Positions 48,501-55,877 of a stretch of 64,000 nt of DNA are shown here, piece after piece; position 1 is the first letter of the stretch, and each line of letters starts with the position of its first letter. Source of the DNA: CBFHMJ01 sp965656875 (GTDB lineage Bacteria; Pseudomonadota; Gammaproteobacteria; Enterobacterales; Alteromonadaceae); assembly GCA_965656875.1 (NCBI GenBank), contig CBFHMJ010000010.1, positions 62,001 through 126,000 on the forward strand, read 5' to 3'. The position numbers were made by a program, and so were the translations under genes. Below the pieces are notes generated by a model, which saw only the letters and a program-made list of their open reading frames with translations, made no database searches and was not told the DNA's origin.

Positions 48501-51500
48501 GTTTGACCAGCGTCGCACGAACCATCATGTCCTGCGTCAAATCGAAATCTTTACTGATTTCTTGCTGATTTAATGCGGTTAATGCTGACTGGCACGCCGA
48601 TAATTCATACTCGCTGTAATCCAGGTCAGTCACGGATAATTCGATGTCACGGTGCGTTATGGCTTCGACCGCCTGAGTACCATCGCTTTCAGTTTGTTGG
48701 CTGACAAAACACGTTCTCAATACATCATGACGAGCAATGACTTTTGCCAGCGCTCGTTTAAACCCGGCAACATCCAGCTCACCCGTCAGATTAAACGCGC
48801 CAAACATGTTGTATTGCGCACTACCGCCTTCCATCTGATCAAGGAACCAGAGACGACGTTGACTAAATGATAATGGTGCCGATGAGGAATCATCAGCTCG
48901 CGCTGTGATCGTGCTAATACCTGCTGTAACAGGCTGTTCTGACGCAATAAATTCGGCGATTGCAGCAATGGTTGGTTGTTCAAACAACACCCGTAATGGT
49001 AATTCAGCCTGGCATTCACGACGAATTAAACTCACCAGTTGCTCGGCCAGGATTGAATGGCCGCCCTGATGGAAAAAGTTATCGTAGATCCCCGCCTGTT
49101 CCAGCTGTAGTACTTGTTGCCAGATAGCGGCAACTTGCTGCTGCAACGGCGTTTCCGGCGCGACAAAATCAGCTTGAGTGGTAGCAATATCATCGGGCAG
49201 GTTTAGTTGTTTACGGTCGATTTTCCCATTTGGTGTCAATGGCATCTCATCTAGGAAAACAAACCACTCTGGCACCATATATTCCGCGAGGTAACGGCCA
49301 ATTTGCGCTTTTGCCTCTCGAGTAAAATTCGTCTGGTCGCTGTCATCATCAATCACGGCAAAGGCCGTCAGATGTTTTTCACCGTCCTTTTCTGCTGCAA
49401 TCACAGCACAGGATTTAACGCCGTTCACCAGACTAAGTTGTGATTCAATCTCACCCAGTTCGATACGATAACCACGGACTTTGACCTGATGATCAAGACG
49501 GCCCATAAATGCCAGCTTGCCCTCTGTCGTCCAGCGAACCAAATCGCCAGTGCGGTACAGACGTTGATTCACACCTTCATGGTGAAAGAATTTCTCGGCT
49601 GTTAATTCAGGGCGATTCCAGTAACCTCGCGCCAGACCATCACCTGAAATGCATAACTCACCCGGGCAATCGATACCACAAATGTTATCGGCACTGTCCA
49701 ACACATAAAATCCTGTGTTAGCAATTGGCCCACCGACCAGAATCGGTTCGTTTACTACCGGTAATACACTTGACCAGATTGTCGTTTCGGTTGGACCATA
49801 CATGTTCCACAAGCTGCCATCGACAGGTTGTAAACGGTTATTCAGATCACGCGCCAGGTCTGACGGCATTGCTTCACCACCACACAAAGCGTTGAAACCA
49901 GCTTTTGGTGTCCAGTCAGGATTGTTCAGAAGTAGTTTCCAACCGGATGGCGTGGCCTGCATCATATCAATGTGATGATCGGTCAGATAATCGCCTAGCT
50001 GCTGAGAACTCAGCACGGTATCTTTAGTGGCAATGTGCAATACACCACCAGCTAGCAACGGTAAATACAACTCCAGTCCGGCAATATCAAAACCAGGCGA
50101 GGTAACCGCTAATAAGGATTGCCCGGCGTTAAAACCAGGCTGTGTAGCCATTGATTGAAGTAAGTTAATCAATGCCTTATGTTCAATGCACACCCCCTTT
50201 GGTCGACCCGTTGAACCTGAGGTGTAAATAACGTACACCAGACTGTCAGCTGAAACGCTAACGTCACTGGTCGCCAGATTATGTAAAGGCTGTTGTGCAA
50301 TGCGAGCCTGGATATCCTGCGCATCAATATCAACGCAATGAACATTTGGATTGGTTTCAGCAATCGCTGAGATCGCAGTTTCAACGCTACCTTTGGTTAG
50401 AATAAGCGCTGCACCACTGTCTTCGACCATATACGCCAGTCGGTCGGCTGGGTAGCCCGGATCAAGCGGTAAATATGCCGCGCCAGCCTTCATGATGGCC
50501 AACGCGCCGGTTAACATCTCAACCGAACGTTCTGCACATAAACCAACAAATACTGGATTCCCGTCCTCGCCTTTTTGTGGCAATTGCTCCCGAATAAAAT
50601 GCGCAAGCTGGTTAGCATTATTGTTCAGCGTATTCCAGCTTATTGATTGCTGGTCAAATACGACGGCTGTTTTGTCGCCGTTAGCAGCAACCTGCTGTTC
50701 AATTAATTGGTGTAAACATGCATCGGACGAATAACGGGTTTCTGTATCATTCCAGTTTTCCAGTTGAGCGAGTTCTTGCTCAGGAAGTAGAGAAAACGCT
50801 GAAATCACTTGTTCTGGAGCAACTTTCGCCTGTTGCAGTAAATGTTCAAATCGCGCCATCATGATTGACGCTTGTTTCGCGTCAAGGTGGGCAAAATTGT
50901 ATTCAAACTGGATTTCTACATCCTGAGTATCGCCATACTCCCAAACAGTCACCACCAGAGGCGTGCTTTCGTAACCATTACTGCGGAAGAATAGTTTTGC
51001 GGCAGACTCACCAATAGATAGTTTGCTGTCCAGCTTGAGGTAACTGTAATTAACGTCGTATAGCTTCTGACCCGTTTTTGTCAGTTCCAAATCACGAATC
51101 ATGTGACCAAACGGGTACTTTTGGTGGCGATAACTTTTCTTTTGTTTCGCACCGATTTGTTTTGCCAGCGATGCCAGCGTTTGTTCACCGTCAACCGCTA
51201 CATGCAGCGGACTCACACTGGTAAACACATGTAGCATTTCTTTTTGCACATATCCTTTACGGTTGTGTGCGGGCAAACCAAACACTAAATCCTGTTCGCC
51301 AGTCACTTTCCAGAAGTAAACGTATAACAAACTGAGTAAAAACTGAGGGATGGCGAGGCCTACCTGTTTCGCAGAGGCTTCGAGTGCCTGATAGTCAGCA
51401 CGAGGAATAATGAGTAAGTCACGTTCACTGGGGACAGAATTTGAGTTGTTGTCGTTTTGTTCGAATTGATGTTGATGAACCGACGGTAATAGCGACTGGT

Positions 51501-52137
51501 AACTGACGGGTACTGCATCCGACCAGTACGCTTTGTCTTTTTGATACTTTTCACTGACCAGATAGTCTTGATCGGCGCTTAATACCTCGCGCCAGCCCTG
51601 ATTTAAATCAGGCGTTTTATCGTCGATGTCTGCTTCGTTTTGACCGGATAACCGCTGATAAGCCAGACCAATCTGACGGATCATGTTAATGATGCCTGCA
51701 CCATCAGTGGTGATGTGATGCATTCGAATCACGAACCAACATTCATTATCCGAAAGTTTAAATAACTTAAATCCGAAGAGTTCGCTGTCATATAACTCGA
51801 ACGGCTGCGCCATAAAAGATCTCAATTGAGAACTTGCAGCCTCTTGTGGGTTTTGCTCTGAAGAAAAGTCAACAACTGGTAATTCAGTTGTTCGCTGATT
51901 TGAAACTGATTGAAACGTACCATTTTCAGTTTTTACAATCCGGGTGCCAAACATATCAAATTGCTCAACCACCGCTGCAAAGGCCGATTTATACGTACTT
52001 ATATTTATACATTCCAGCTGGACGTAGCCACCAATGTTGTATTTTGGATTGCCATAATAATGCAACTGATCAAAGTAAATATCTTGTTGCGTTAACGACA
52101 ACGGATCTAATCCATATCCAGTACGTGAATCAGACAC
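45556..52137 (-). CDS. NRPS-A: initiating 2-module nonribosomal peptide synthetase with starter C domain
   Basis: First gene of the operon, 2193 aa. The start is GTG at 52137 with AGGA 7 nt upstream. Residues 1-450 are a condensation domain (LSLTQQDIYFDQL; HHITTDG at 140-146) with no carrier before it. Such starter domains usually load an acyl group from CoA or ACP, so the product is probably N-acylated. A1 (about 455-960) has code DILQLGMIWK, close to the Gly code; carrier near 1022 (QGGHSIL). C2 (HHIASDG near 1231) and A2 (about 1580-2060) follow; A2 reads DGFLLGGVIK, hydrophobic but not assigned. The second carrier is near 2120 (LGGNSLL). The C-terminus (EEEVEQMLAEL) is acidic and helical and probably docks to the Lys-rich N-terminus of NRPS-C. 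The long AT-rich upstream region suggests that the operon promoter lies there. Confidence 0.96.
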   Translation of the reverse strand: MSDSRTGYGLDPLSLTQQDIYFDQLHYYGNPKYNIGGYVQLECINISTYKSAFAAVVEQFDMFGTRIVKTENGTFQSVSNQRTTELPVVDFSSEQNPQEAASSQLRSFMAQPFELYDSELFGFKLFKLSDNECWFVIRMHHITTDGAGIINMIRQIGLAYQRLSGQNEADIDDKTPDLNQGWREVLSADQDYLVSEKYQKDKAYWSDAVPVSYQSLLPSVHQHQFEQNDNNSNSVPSERDLLIIPRADYQALEASAKQVGLAIPQFLLSLLYVYFWKVTGEQDLVFGLPAHNRKGYVQKEMLHVFTSVSPLHVAVDGEQTLASLAKQIGAKQKKSYRHQKYPFGHMIRDLELTKTGQKLYDVNYSYLKLDSKLSIGESAAKLFFRSNGYESTPLVVTVWEYGDTQDVEIQFEYNFAHLDAKQASIMMARFEHLLQQAKVAPEQVISAFSLLPEQELAQLENWNDTETRYSSDACLHQLIEQQVAANGDKTAVVFDQQSISWNTLNNNANQLAHFIREQLPQKGEDGNPVFVGLCAERSVEMLTGALAIMKAGAAYLPLDPGYPADRLAYMVEDSGAALILTKGSVETAISAIAETNPNVHCVDIDAQDIQARIAQQPLHNLATSDVSVSADSLVYVIYTSGSTGRPKGVCIEHKALINLLQSMATQPGFNAGQSLLAVTSPGFDIAGLELYLPLLAGGVLHIATKDTVLSSQQLGDYLTDHHIDMMQATPSGWKLLLNNPDWTPKAGFNALCGGEAMPSDLARDLNNRLQPVDGSLWNMYGPTETTIWSSVLPVVNEPILVGGPIANTGFYVLDSADNICGIDCPGELCISGDGLARGYWNRPELTAEKFFHHEGVNQRLYRTGDLVRWTTEGKLAFMGRLDHQVKVRGYRIELGEIESQLSLVNGVKSCAVIAAEKDGEKHLTAFAVIDDDSDQTNFTREAKAQIGRYLAEYMVPEWFVFLDEMPLTPNGKIDRKQLNLPDDIATTQADFVAPETPLQQQVAAIWQQVLQLEQAGIYDNFFHQGGHSILAEQLVSLIRRECQAELPLRVLFEQPTIAAIAEFIASEQPVTAGISTITARADDSSSAPLSFSQRRLWFLDQMEGGSAQYNMFGAFNLTGELDVAGFKRALAKVIARHDVLRTCFVSQQTESDGTQAVEAITHRDIELSVTDLDYSEYELSACQSALTALNQQEISKDFDLTQDMMVRATLVKLPAAHSANYRVLLTMHHIASDGWSVNVFIRELGGCYEAVLAGHEPLLPELSLQYSDVAEWQQGWNDESSKDYALIQQELDWWTAQLADLPQVHSLPLDAVRPEVQTFNGQRFTLALPDSLQQAVRDYANAQGATPFMVMQTAFAWLLQRFSHENDIVIGSPVSGRHQPETHDMIGFFVNTLALRSTFADDAATTDFNTLLQQNKAQLINAFEHQHVPFDLLVDALNPTRSLSHTPIFQIMFAVQTEEISEFSLADCTLVLSDDQPVIAKFDLMLTVIDQPGQFACQWDYCSDIFDAVSIERFAAAYQALLSDVVKEGHKPAGELSLLNDKQLYEITHQPLAPAQSATMTLASRLEQQVAIHQDKPALISNGIELSWNAFNSQVNQLAHTLMAEGVEPGDLVAVSMNRSAAMIIAIFATLKVGAAYVPVSADYPQERIDYMLQDSNASLLLTESAFAEAFSHQGCKTLLLDKLDITQASMANPVVSGFTGEATASQQLAYVIYTSGSTGNPKGVALSHHAVLNFTVDTDCIDLSSARGFMGFSNISFDGSVFDLFLSLMNGKHLLFTTRDELNDIASWPALCERYDINTALVPTAFFNMVFAESADALSHLSQILIGGEAANPAITNQFNETYPTHRLINGYGPTETAVIAVAADISRSDVTFMPIGDALKDKQVFVTDQHQNVLPAGAIGELCIGGNALAEGYLNRDALTSERFLPLNVSLRGGDSFTFRVYRTGDLVRRLANGQLTFVGRTDGQVKVRGHRIELEEIEQQLMKLTAVSRACVRVKTDKQGQQALVGFLTRYTSATMDDPTFIEQISTEISQALPEYMLPDHYVPLAELPLTANGKVDKKQLDKLCASMDVSFSDVTRDIVAPANEVEQEVITLVAEVLGQETTTISMSDSFFDLGGNSLLVVKLVNRLNHAFDTELNVKDIFTYNTPALLADFILSSQMDDETALQDILDDLDGLSEEEVEQMLAELDAE

Positions 52138-52140
52138 AAA

Positions 52141-52150
52141 CTCTTCCTCT
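52141..52150 (-). promoter_or_regulatory. Ribosome binding site of NRPS-A
   Basis: On the minus strand AGAGGAAGAG ends 3 nt before GTG 52137; the AGGA core has a 7-nt spacer. This supports the GTG start, which also begins directly before the conserved starter-domain sequence. Confidence 0.7.
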
Positions 52151-53021
52151 ATGTATGTTATAAACCCCGACGTATTTTTAACATATATAATTATTATTTA
52201 AAACATAATACACACTTAAAACTTAAGAATAATATAACGGAAACATGTGTGAGATATATCAATACAAAGCAAACATTCAATGGTTTATTGAGCGCATATT
52301 GATGGTTTTTTATGCTGTTTTTGTAAATTTATAAGCAGATGGGATTTCTGATAGCACACCCAGACGAAAGCGTCTTCGGATTAATTGCGCCAACAATCAG
52401 TAAAAAAATCATGCCTGTATTGATTAATTTTTCTAATATCATGGGAGTTCTACATTTATATCAAACATTAACCATTACCGATAAAACCGTTATATATCAA
52501 AGGCTGTAGCGGATTTCACTCGTAGTCTTGTTCATCTCATGAGTGATAAACACATAAAAATTTAGCGATTTGCTCTCAGTCAATAATCCCATATAAGAAT
52601 TAATTTACTTGCACCAAACACTCATCCGTTAACATTTACAACCATGAATAACGACAAAATTAATTTTTTTACGTTAGGTTAAATATTAAACGTTCAGTTT
52701 TCTTAAATTAGTAACAGATCGATAGCGAATAACCGATATTTTCTTAATCAACGAAATAAAAAAATCTAAGTGAGTTGTAAATTTTTAACGAACAGCAGGA
52801 CTGCTTTCGTTAACGTGGATGCATTTTGTAGGATTGAGGTAAATGGATTGAGGCTGAGGTTTGTGTATTCCCAATTTACTTTATTACAGAGTATTGACCT
52901 TAACCGATGAAATTATGTTCGATATCAATCATTAAATAGTTGGCAAAATCCACATTCTGACTATGATGTGTTTAACTGGAAGTACCCCCTTTAAGTACAT
53001 GGCGTTATACATGGACAAGAA
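52151..53021. other. AT-rich intergenic region upstream of the NRPS operon
   Basis: No credible coding sequence on either strand. It separates the NRPS operon from the divergently oriented RAYT gene and is clearly richer in A/T than the NRPS genes. A small inverted repeat (TCACTC / GAGTGA, 52516-52521 and 52541-52546) and a short hairpin (AGACG-AAAG-CGTCT, 52362-52375) are present but unproven. I cannot call a convincing sigma70 promoter. The operon promoter and any regulator site should lie here. Confidence 0.6.
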
Positions 53022-53036
53022 TTGAAAGGAGTTTTT

Positions 53037-53555
53037 ATGTCAAACAATCGCTATAAAATCCTTGATAATAACCACCCTTATTTTGTAACCCTTTCAGTAA
53101 ATCACTGGCTACCTGTTTTTAATAAACCGCCACTGGCTAGTATTCTCCTTGATACGATTACATACTTACAACAGAAAACCCTGGTAATCCACGCATGGGT
53201 AATGTTAGAAGATCACTTACATCTTGTAGCTAAAAGCTGTCAGCTGGAAAAAGACCTTACTCGACTTAAATCCTTTGTTGCAAAGCAATGCTTACTTCAT
53301 TTGCAGAACAATCATTACCACTACTGGCTTTCTCAGTTTAAACAGAAACACAACCGTTCAAATTACGAATTTTGGCATGCAGGATTACACTCAAAGCAAA
53401 TTTTTGATGAAAGTATGATGCGACAGAAAATCGAATACATTCATCAGAATCCTGTTAAACGTGGCTATGTCGATAAAGATATTCACTGGCGTTACTCCAG
53501 TGCAAGAGACTACAACGGGGAAGAGGGGTTACTGACTATCAGCAAGACCTGGTGA
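53037..53555 (+). CDS. REP-associated tyrosine transposase (RAYT, IS200-like Y1 family)
   Basis: A protein of about 172 aa with the hallmarks of single-domain Y1/HUH enzymes: the HxH metal motif in MLEDHLHLVAKS and the conserved YIHQNPVKRGYV helix with the likely catalytic Tyr, followed by WRYSSARDY. RAYTs cut and join single-stranded DNA at REP hairpins and are normally single-copy domesticated genes. I chose ATG 53037 because AAGGAG (53026-53031) ends 5 nt before it; an upstream in-frame TTG at 53022 would place that Shine-Dalgarno inside the gene. A large array of REP-like hairpins begins 28 bp after the stop, the expected partner substrate. Family membership is near certain; present activity is unknown. 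Confidence 0.93.
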   Translation: MSNNRYKILDNNHPYFVTLSVNHWLPVFNKPPLASILLDTITYLQQKTLVIHAWVMLEDHLHLVAKSCQLEKDLTRLKSFVAKQCLLHLQNNHYHYWLSQFKQKHNRSNYEFWHAGLHSKQIFDESMMRQKIEYIHQNPVKRGYVDKDIHWRYSSARDYNGEEGLLTISKTW

Positions 53556-53582
53556 ACTACATCCAGCAGGATTTAGTTTGTT

Positions 53583-53842
53583 TCTCGTCCTGATGGTCCT
53601 CCGTCAGGACGTTGCAGGCATCACCCTGATTTATTCTCGTCCTGATGGTCCTCCGTCAGGACGTTGTAGACATCACCCTGATTTGTTCTCGTCCTGATGG
53701 TCCTCCGTCAGGACGTTGCAGGCGTCACCCTGATTTGTTCTCGTCCTGATGGTCCTCCGTCAGGACGTTGCAGGCATCACTCTGATTTATTCTCGTCCTG
53801 ATGGTCCTCCGTCAGGACGTTGTAGACGTCACTCTGATTTGT
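53583..53842 (+). repeat. REP-like array A: five 52-bp direct repeats
   Basis: Units begin TCTCGTCC at 53583, 53635, 53687, 53739 and 53791, an exact 52-bp period. Each contains an 8-bp stem CGTCCTGA / TCAGGACG around the loop TGGTCCTCCG, then a spacer with few changes. The units are nearly identical, pointing to recent amplification. They lie just downstream of the RAYT stop. Confidence 0.95.
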
Positions 53843-53849
53843 TTTAGTC

Positions 53850-54128
53850 CCGGTGAAGGGGCATCAGAGCAAGGAGTTGCTTTATGAGACCAATTATCTC
53901 AGCCCACATCACGCCCTGACGGAGGACCATCAGGGCGAGGAATTGTTATGAATCCAATTATCTCAGCCCACATCACACCCTGACGGAGGAGCATCAGGGC
54001 GAAGTATTGCTATGAATCCAATTATCTCAGCCCACATCACCCCCTGACGGAGGACCATCAGGGCGAAGTGTTGCTATGAATCCAATTATCTCAGCTCACA
54101 TCATGTCCTGACGGGGGACCATCAGGGC
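53850..54128 (-). repeat. REP-like array B: five 64-bp repeats, inverted relative to array A
   Basis: Cores begin near 53850 (degenerate), 53914, 53978, 54042 and 54106, a 64-bp period. The hairpin GCCCTGA - CGGAGGACCA - TCAGGGC is the inverse complement type of array A, with a different spacer containing CCAATTATCTCAGC. The two arrays meet at about 53843-53850. The region lies between the convergent ends of the RAYT and lipoprotein genes, so it may also affect transcript 3' ends. Confidence 0.93.
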
Positions 54129-54158
54129 AACGCGTTTATTTAAACAAAGATGTTGTTG

Positions 54159-55010
54159 TTAACGCTGAACTCTCCTAACCCAACATCCAACACCAGCCAA
54201 CAGCAAAAAGGCAATGCTCGTACTGCCTGCTCCGCCACGATTAGTAACAGTAACGGACTTATCATCTTTGATACGTTCTTTAAATGCTTCGCTGGCGGCA
54301 TCCAGATTGGTGATCATATCGTTGATTGCAATATCAAAACCTTCGGTTGCTTTGTTATCTAATGTTTCCTGAACATTAACCGCTGTTGAGCGATCAGTCA
54401 GGCGGCTTACACCGGGTGCGCGGAATAATAATGTGCGGGTTTTAATGTCAAAGACAGCGGTATCCACAAAGGTTTGAACGGCATTCTCATTGCCCGGCAC
54501 CAGATACATGCCCACAATGGTCCAATACAGTAAAGCTGCTTTGTTTTCATTTGTTTGTTTGAGTTGGTCGTAGCTGACCAGCGCCATAACATCAAGGTTA
54601 TACAGATTGCCCAGTTGCTCCATGGTTTCAAAACCCTGGCCCTGACTGTGCTTCAGATAAGTGGAAGGAATAACTTCGATACTGTCGATATAGTCTTTTT
54701 CCGCAAACGCGGCTTTGACCTGATTAAGCATTATCGTTTGTTGCGCCTGAGGAATTTCACTATTGGCCCAATGAGACTGATTACCTGGCACAAAGGCAAT
54801 GCCGACTCGCAGTGGCAAGTCCAGATGAGGGCGTCCGCGATTAACCACTTGCTGTGTCGCTTCATCGCCGTATAAAAACTGACTCAGGCTACTCCCGACG
54901 CGCTCCCGGTTATCGACCCCGAGAAACGCGCTACAACCGGATAACAGTGCCGTAGCAAGTACAAACAGAGGAATTGCTGCTGACTTTAGACGTTTAATAA
55001 GATTGTTCAT
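54159..55010 (-). CDS. Rhombotarget-type lipoprotein with GlyGly-CTERM signal
   Basis: A 283-aa predicted lipoprotein. The N-terminus has a signal peptide with lipobox LLSGC (Cys about residue 26). The C-terminus has a Gly-Gly-containing segment (RGGAGSTS), a hydrophobic stretch (IAFLLLAGVGCWV) and a basic end (RRVQR): the three-part GlyGly-CTERM signal processed by rhombosortase in gammaproteobacteria. I recognise the whole as the rhombotarget lipoprotein family; its function is unknown. ATG 55010 is chosen over an upstream in-frame TTG (55028) because CGGAG lies about 7 nt before it and the signal peptide starts there. It follows tsaB, where Enterobacteria carry the slp-like lipoprotein gene yeaY. 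A strong terminator hairpin lies between tsaB and this gene, so it may have its own promoter or depend on read-through. Confidence 0.85.
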   Translation of the reverse strand: MNNLIKRLKSAAIPLFVLATALLSGCSAFLGVDNRERVGSSLSQFLYGDEATQQVVNRGRPHLDLPLRVGIAFVPGNQSHWANSEIPQAQQTIMLNQVKAAFAEKDYIDSIEVIPSTYLKHSQGQGFETMEQLGNLYNLDVMALVSYDQLKQTNENKAALLYWTIVGMYLVPGNENAVQTFVDTAVFDIKTRTLLFRAPGVSRLTDRSTAVNVQETLDNKATEGFDIAINDMITNLDAASEAFKERIKDDKSVTVTNRGGAGSTSIAFLLLAGVGCWVRRVQR

Positions 55011-55033
55011 AGTAAAACTCCGTTCCAATAGAA

Positions 55034-55057
55034 AAAACCCGGGTCATCCCGGGTTTT
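55034..55057 (-). terminator. Intrinsic terminator after tsaB
   Basis: AAAACCCGGG - TCAT - CCCGGGTTTT forms a 10-bp stem with a 4-nt loop. Read on the minus strand it ends in six T residues. It lies 24 nt downstream of the tsaB stop and only about 24 nt before the lipoprotein start codon. The A-tract on the other side makes it potentially bidirectional. Confidence 0.85.
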
Positions 55058-55081
55058 GATTTCCTGAATTTTTAATGGACT

Positions 55082-55774
55082 CTAGCGTCCCGGCAATTTC
55101 TGCCAGGTTACTGTATCGCGAACATATACAGGCTCTGCCTGTTCTGGTGGTACAGCCAGACCCGCTGAAAAATCAGCGACTGCTTTAGGAATCATATCCA
55201 GTGCATTCGGGAATAGTGCTTCGTCAGAAACCTGAGCATCCACATGACCCGACAAGACTGAACGATAGGTTTGCCAGCCACTACCGACACCGAATATACG
55301 GCTTAATTTTGCATGATGAAAGCTGATATTTTCTGGTTTAATCACCATTTCACCGCCCTGCTCAACCGCAAGGCCATCTTCATTGGTGAAATAGGCCATA
55401 TACACTTCACCCATTCTCGCATCGATTGCTGAGAACACGGCGTCTGCATCATGTAAACGAATCGCTCCTTGCGCCAGAGCCTGCAAACTCGATACGCCCA
55501 CCAGCGACAAATCAGCGCCAAACGCCAGTCCCTGTGCCATTGATACACCAATTCTCACGCCGGTAAAACTACCTGGGCCGCGACCAAACGCGATACCGTC
55601 TAATTGCGTCAAACTGATTTCTGCTTCTGCCAACAATTCATCAACCATAGGTAATAATTTCTGGCTGTGTTGTTGAGGACAAACTTCATAGCGGTGAATA
55701 ATGTCACCATTCATATACAAGGCCGCAGAACAGGCTTCTGTCGCGGCATCTATCACTAAGATATTGTTAGACAT
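55082..55774 (-). CDS. tsaB: tRNA threonylcarbamoyladenosine biosynthesis protein TsaB
   Basis: A 230-aa cytoplasmic protein of the ASKHA fold. The start MSNNILVIDAATEACSAALY and the segment FGRGPGSFTGVRIG are hallmark TsaB sequences. TsaB pairs with TsaD and TsaE to transfer threonylcarbamoyl to A37 of ANN-decoding tRNAs; it is essential in E. coli. Length equals the family norm. AGAGGA lies about 9 nt before ATG 55774. It is next to yoaA, the same neighbourhood as in Enterobacteria (yoaA-tsaB-yeaY), which supports a core-genome location. The 103-bp yoaA-tsaB gap has no clear terminator, so the two may be cotranscribed. Confidence 0.96.
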   Translation of the reverse strand: MSNNILVIDAATEACSAALYMNGDIIHRYEVCPQQHSQKLLPMVDELLAEAEISLTQLDGIAFGRGPGSFTGVRIGVSMAQGLAFGADLSLVGVSSLQALAQGAIRLHDADAVFSAIDARMGEVYMAYFTNEDGLAVEQGGEMVIKPENISFHHAKLSRIFGVGSGWQTYRSVLSGHVDAQVSDEALFPNALDMIPKAVADFSAGLAVPPEQAEPVYVRDTVTWQKLPGR

Positions 55775-55877
55775 AATAAATCCTCTAATTTAAAGCCGTT
55801 TGATCCGTGTCAGTTTGAATGCGTTGAATACTCACGGTTACAAACGGGTCTCGCAGGCCCGATGCGTCTACACTGGC

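Noticed and set aside
53583..54128. CRISPR array
   Set aside because: Regular spacing suggested it, but the intervening sequences are nearly identical rather than unique spacers, the repeats are hairpins of the REP type, and no cas gene is present.
54159..55010. Assigning the lipoprotein as Slp/YeaY
   Set aside because: The position next to tsaB fits, but the C-terminal GlyGly-CTERM signal and overall sequence match the rhombotarget lipoprotein type instead.
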